Source: an uncultured Eubacteriales bacterium (GTDB lineage: Bacteria > Bacillota > Clostridia > Oscillospirales > Oscillospiraceae). From it: a stretch of DNA of 15,260 nt. Below the pieces are notes generated by a model. That model saw only the letters and a list, made by a program, of their open reading frames with translations, was not told the DNA's origin and made no database searches. Location: the NCBI GenBank assembly GCA_902496595.1, contig CABVBV010000038.1, positions 1 to 15,260 of the forward strand, read 5' to 3'. The position numbers and the translations under genes are program-made. Below, piece after piece: positions 14,722 through 15,260 of the stretch. How positions within the stretch are numbered: the first letter of the stretch is position 1; each line of letters starts with the position of its first letter.

Positions 14722-15150
14722 GTGACGAAATCAAAACTCAGCAAAAGAGGGGCGGTATTCATTATAATAGCCGCTGCCGCGATACTTGCGATAATAGTGC
14801 TCATCTGCTCCGGCGGCAGCGGCTCCGGGTTGACGACGACTGAAAAGAGGGTCGAGTATCTGGCCTCGCTCGGCTGGAATGCCGACGCCTCGACCGAGAC
14901 GGCCAAGGAGATAGTCCTGCCCGAGACGCTTGGCGGGGTACTGGCGGAGTACAACGAGCTGCAGAAGCAGCAGGGTTTTGACCTCAGCCAATACTGCGGC
15001 GAGGTCTGCGAGAGCTACACCTACGTCCTCACCAGCTACCCAAGCGGCGAGGCGGGCGTGATAGCCCAGCTGTTTATTTACAAAGGCCGCGTCATAGGCG
15101 GCGATATCCACTCCGCCGCGCTGGGCGGCTTCATGCACGGCCTGACTTAA
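14722..15150 (+). CDS. Membrane-anchored DUF4830-type protein of unknown function
   Basis: The only plus-strand gene, 142 residues from a GTG start. A positively charged N-terminus (KSKLSKRG) and one hydrophobic segment (about 11-29) suggest an anchor with the rest outside the cell. The segment ends LICSGG, but isoleucine precedes the cysteine, so it is not a standard lipobox. The outer part has a layout I recognise from DUF4830 proteins of Clostridia: RVEYLASLGW, IVLPETLGGVLAEYNELQKQ, QGFDLSQY, then YTYVL, IYKGRVIGGDIHS and GGFMHGL at the end. Two cysteines (C92, C96, as CGEVC) could form a disulfide. No function is known to me. It is followed by its own terminator and so is probably monocistronic. 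The DUF assignment is from memory of the pattern. Confidence 0.8.
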   Translation: MTKSKLSKRGAVFIIIAAAAILAIIVLICSGGSGSGLTTTEKRVEYLASLGWNADASTETAKEIVLPETLGGVLAEYNELQKQQGFDLSQYCGEVCESYTYVLTSYPSGEAGVIAQLFIYKGRVIGGDIHSAALGGFMHGLT

Positions 15151-15154
15151 AACT

Positions 15155-15190
15155 ACAGGGAATTGCCAAACGGCAATTCCCTGTCTTTTC
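15155..15190 (+). terminator. Rho-independent terminator of the DUF4830-type gene
   Basis: ACAGGGAATTGCC (15155-15167), loop AAAC, GGCAATTCCCTGT (15172-15184): a perfect 13-bp stem beginning 5 bases after the stop codon and followed by CTTTTC. Read on the minus strand it is followed by a short T-run after AG, so it may also stop transcription entering from the right. Confidence 0.9.
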
Positions 15191-15252
15191 ATCGGGACGG
15201 GGCTTTGCCTCGGCCCGATACCTTATCCCGCGGACGCCGGGGAGTGCCCGGC
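15191..15252. other. Two further GC-rich hairpins at the right edge, no gene seen
   Basis: ATCGGG (15191-15196) pairs with CCCGAT (15214-15219), continued inside by CGGGGC with GCCTCG after one A-G mismatch. A second hairpin pairs GCCGGG (15236-15241) with CCCGGC (15247-15252) around GAGTG. Neither has a T-run. No reading frame or known RNA family is recognised; this may be the edge of a neighbouring element outside the window. Confidence 0.35.
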
Positions 15253-15260
15253 GAGGGGGG

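Noticed and set aside
14761..14768. Perfect TATAAT readable on both strands
   Set aside because: It lies in the membrane-segment codons of the DUF4830-type gene, and no -35 box stands at 16-18 bases on the minus strand.
1..15260. CRISPR array, tRNA, rRNA, insertion sequence, toxin-antitoxin pair or phage defence genes
   Set aside because: No repeat-spacer pattern, cloverleaf, transposase motif or small paired genes were seen on either strand.

Overview
The window looks like a contiguous chromosomal segment of a GC-rich Gram-positive bacterium. The best guess is class Clostridia, possibly an Oscillospirales-type gut anaerobe. This rests on gene order (dprA-topA-trmFO, greA-lysS, ftsE-ftsX followed by a murein hydrolase and a carboxy-terminal processing protease homologue), on strong AGGAGG-type ribosome binding sites, on sigma-A-like promoters in short AT-rich gaps, and on a DUF4830-type protein of the kind seen in Clostridia. 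No marker gene fixes the species. I see no mobile element, CRISPR array, tRNA, rRNA or phage gene. The largest gap without a gene is about 220 bases (13747-13966), and it is described under its own features.

Almost everything lies on the minus strand, so transcription runs from high to low coordinates. From right to left: a DUF4830-type membrane-anchored protein (plus strand, ending in a clean terminator) diverges from an RsuA-family pseudouridine synthase. Next comes an AT-rich gap with a good promoter and two abutting inverted repeats. It precedes a five-gene unit: a PucR/CdaR-like regulator, ftsE, ftsX, a coiled-coil M23 peptidase (PcsB/EnvC-like) and an S41 (CtpA-like) protein. A second promoter, with a perfect TTGACA box, starts greA-lysS-nicotinamidase-like hydrolase, which ends at a textbook terminator at 5432-5464. 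A third promoter starts a tight four-gene unit for RNA modification and DNA handling: a SpoU/TrmH methyltransferase, dprA, topA and trmFO. trmFO is cut off by the left window edge.

Functionally, the ftsE-ftsX-M23-S41 block is a cell-wall remodelling module. FtsEX uses ATP hydrolysis to gate a periseptal murein hydrolase, and the S41 protein would be expected to process or regulate hydrolases outside the membrane. The most unusual point is that the S41 protein carries alanine (A307) where the catalytic serine should be, while the general-base lysine and the rest of the fold are intact, so it may be a pseudoprotease acting by binding. The module sits directly behind a PucR/CdaR-type sensor-regulator whose promoter is overlapped by a perfect inverted repeat. 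Other notable points are a lysyl-tRNA synthetase fused to a MetRS/Trbp111-type tRNA-binding domain, a DprA with altered conserved motifs, and a histone-H1-like lysine/alanine tail on topoisomerase I.

The remaining genes are ordinary housekeeping functions.
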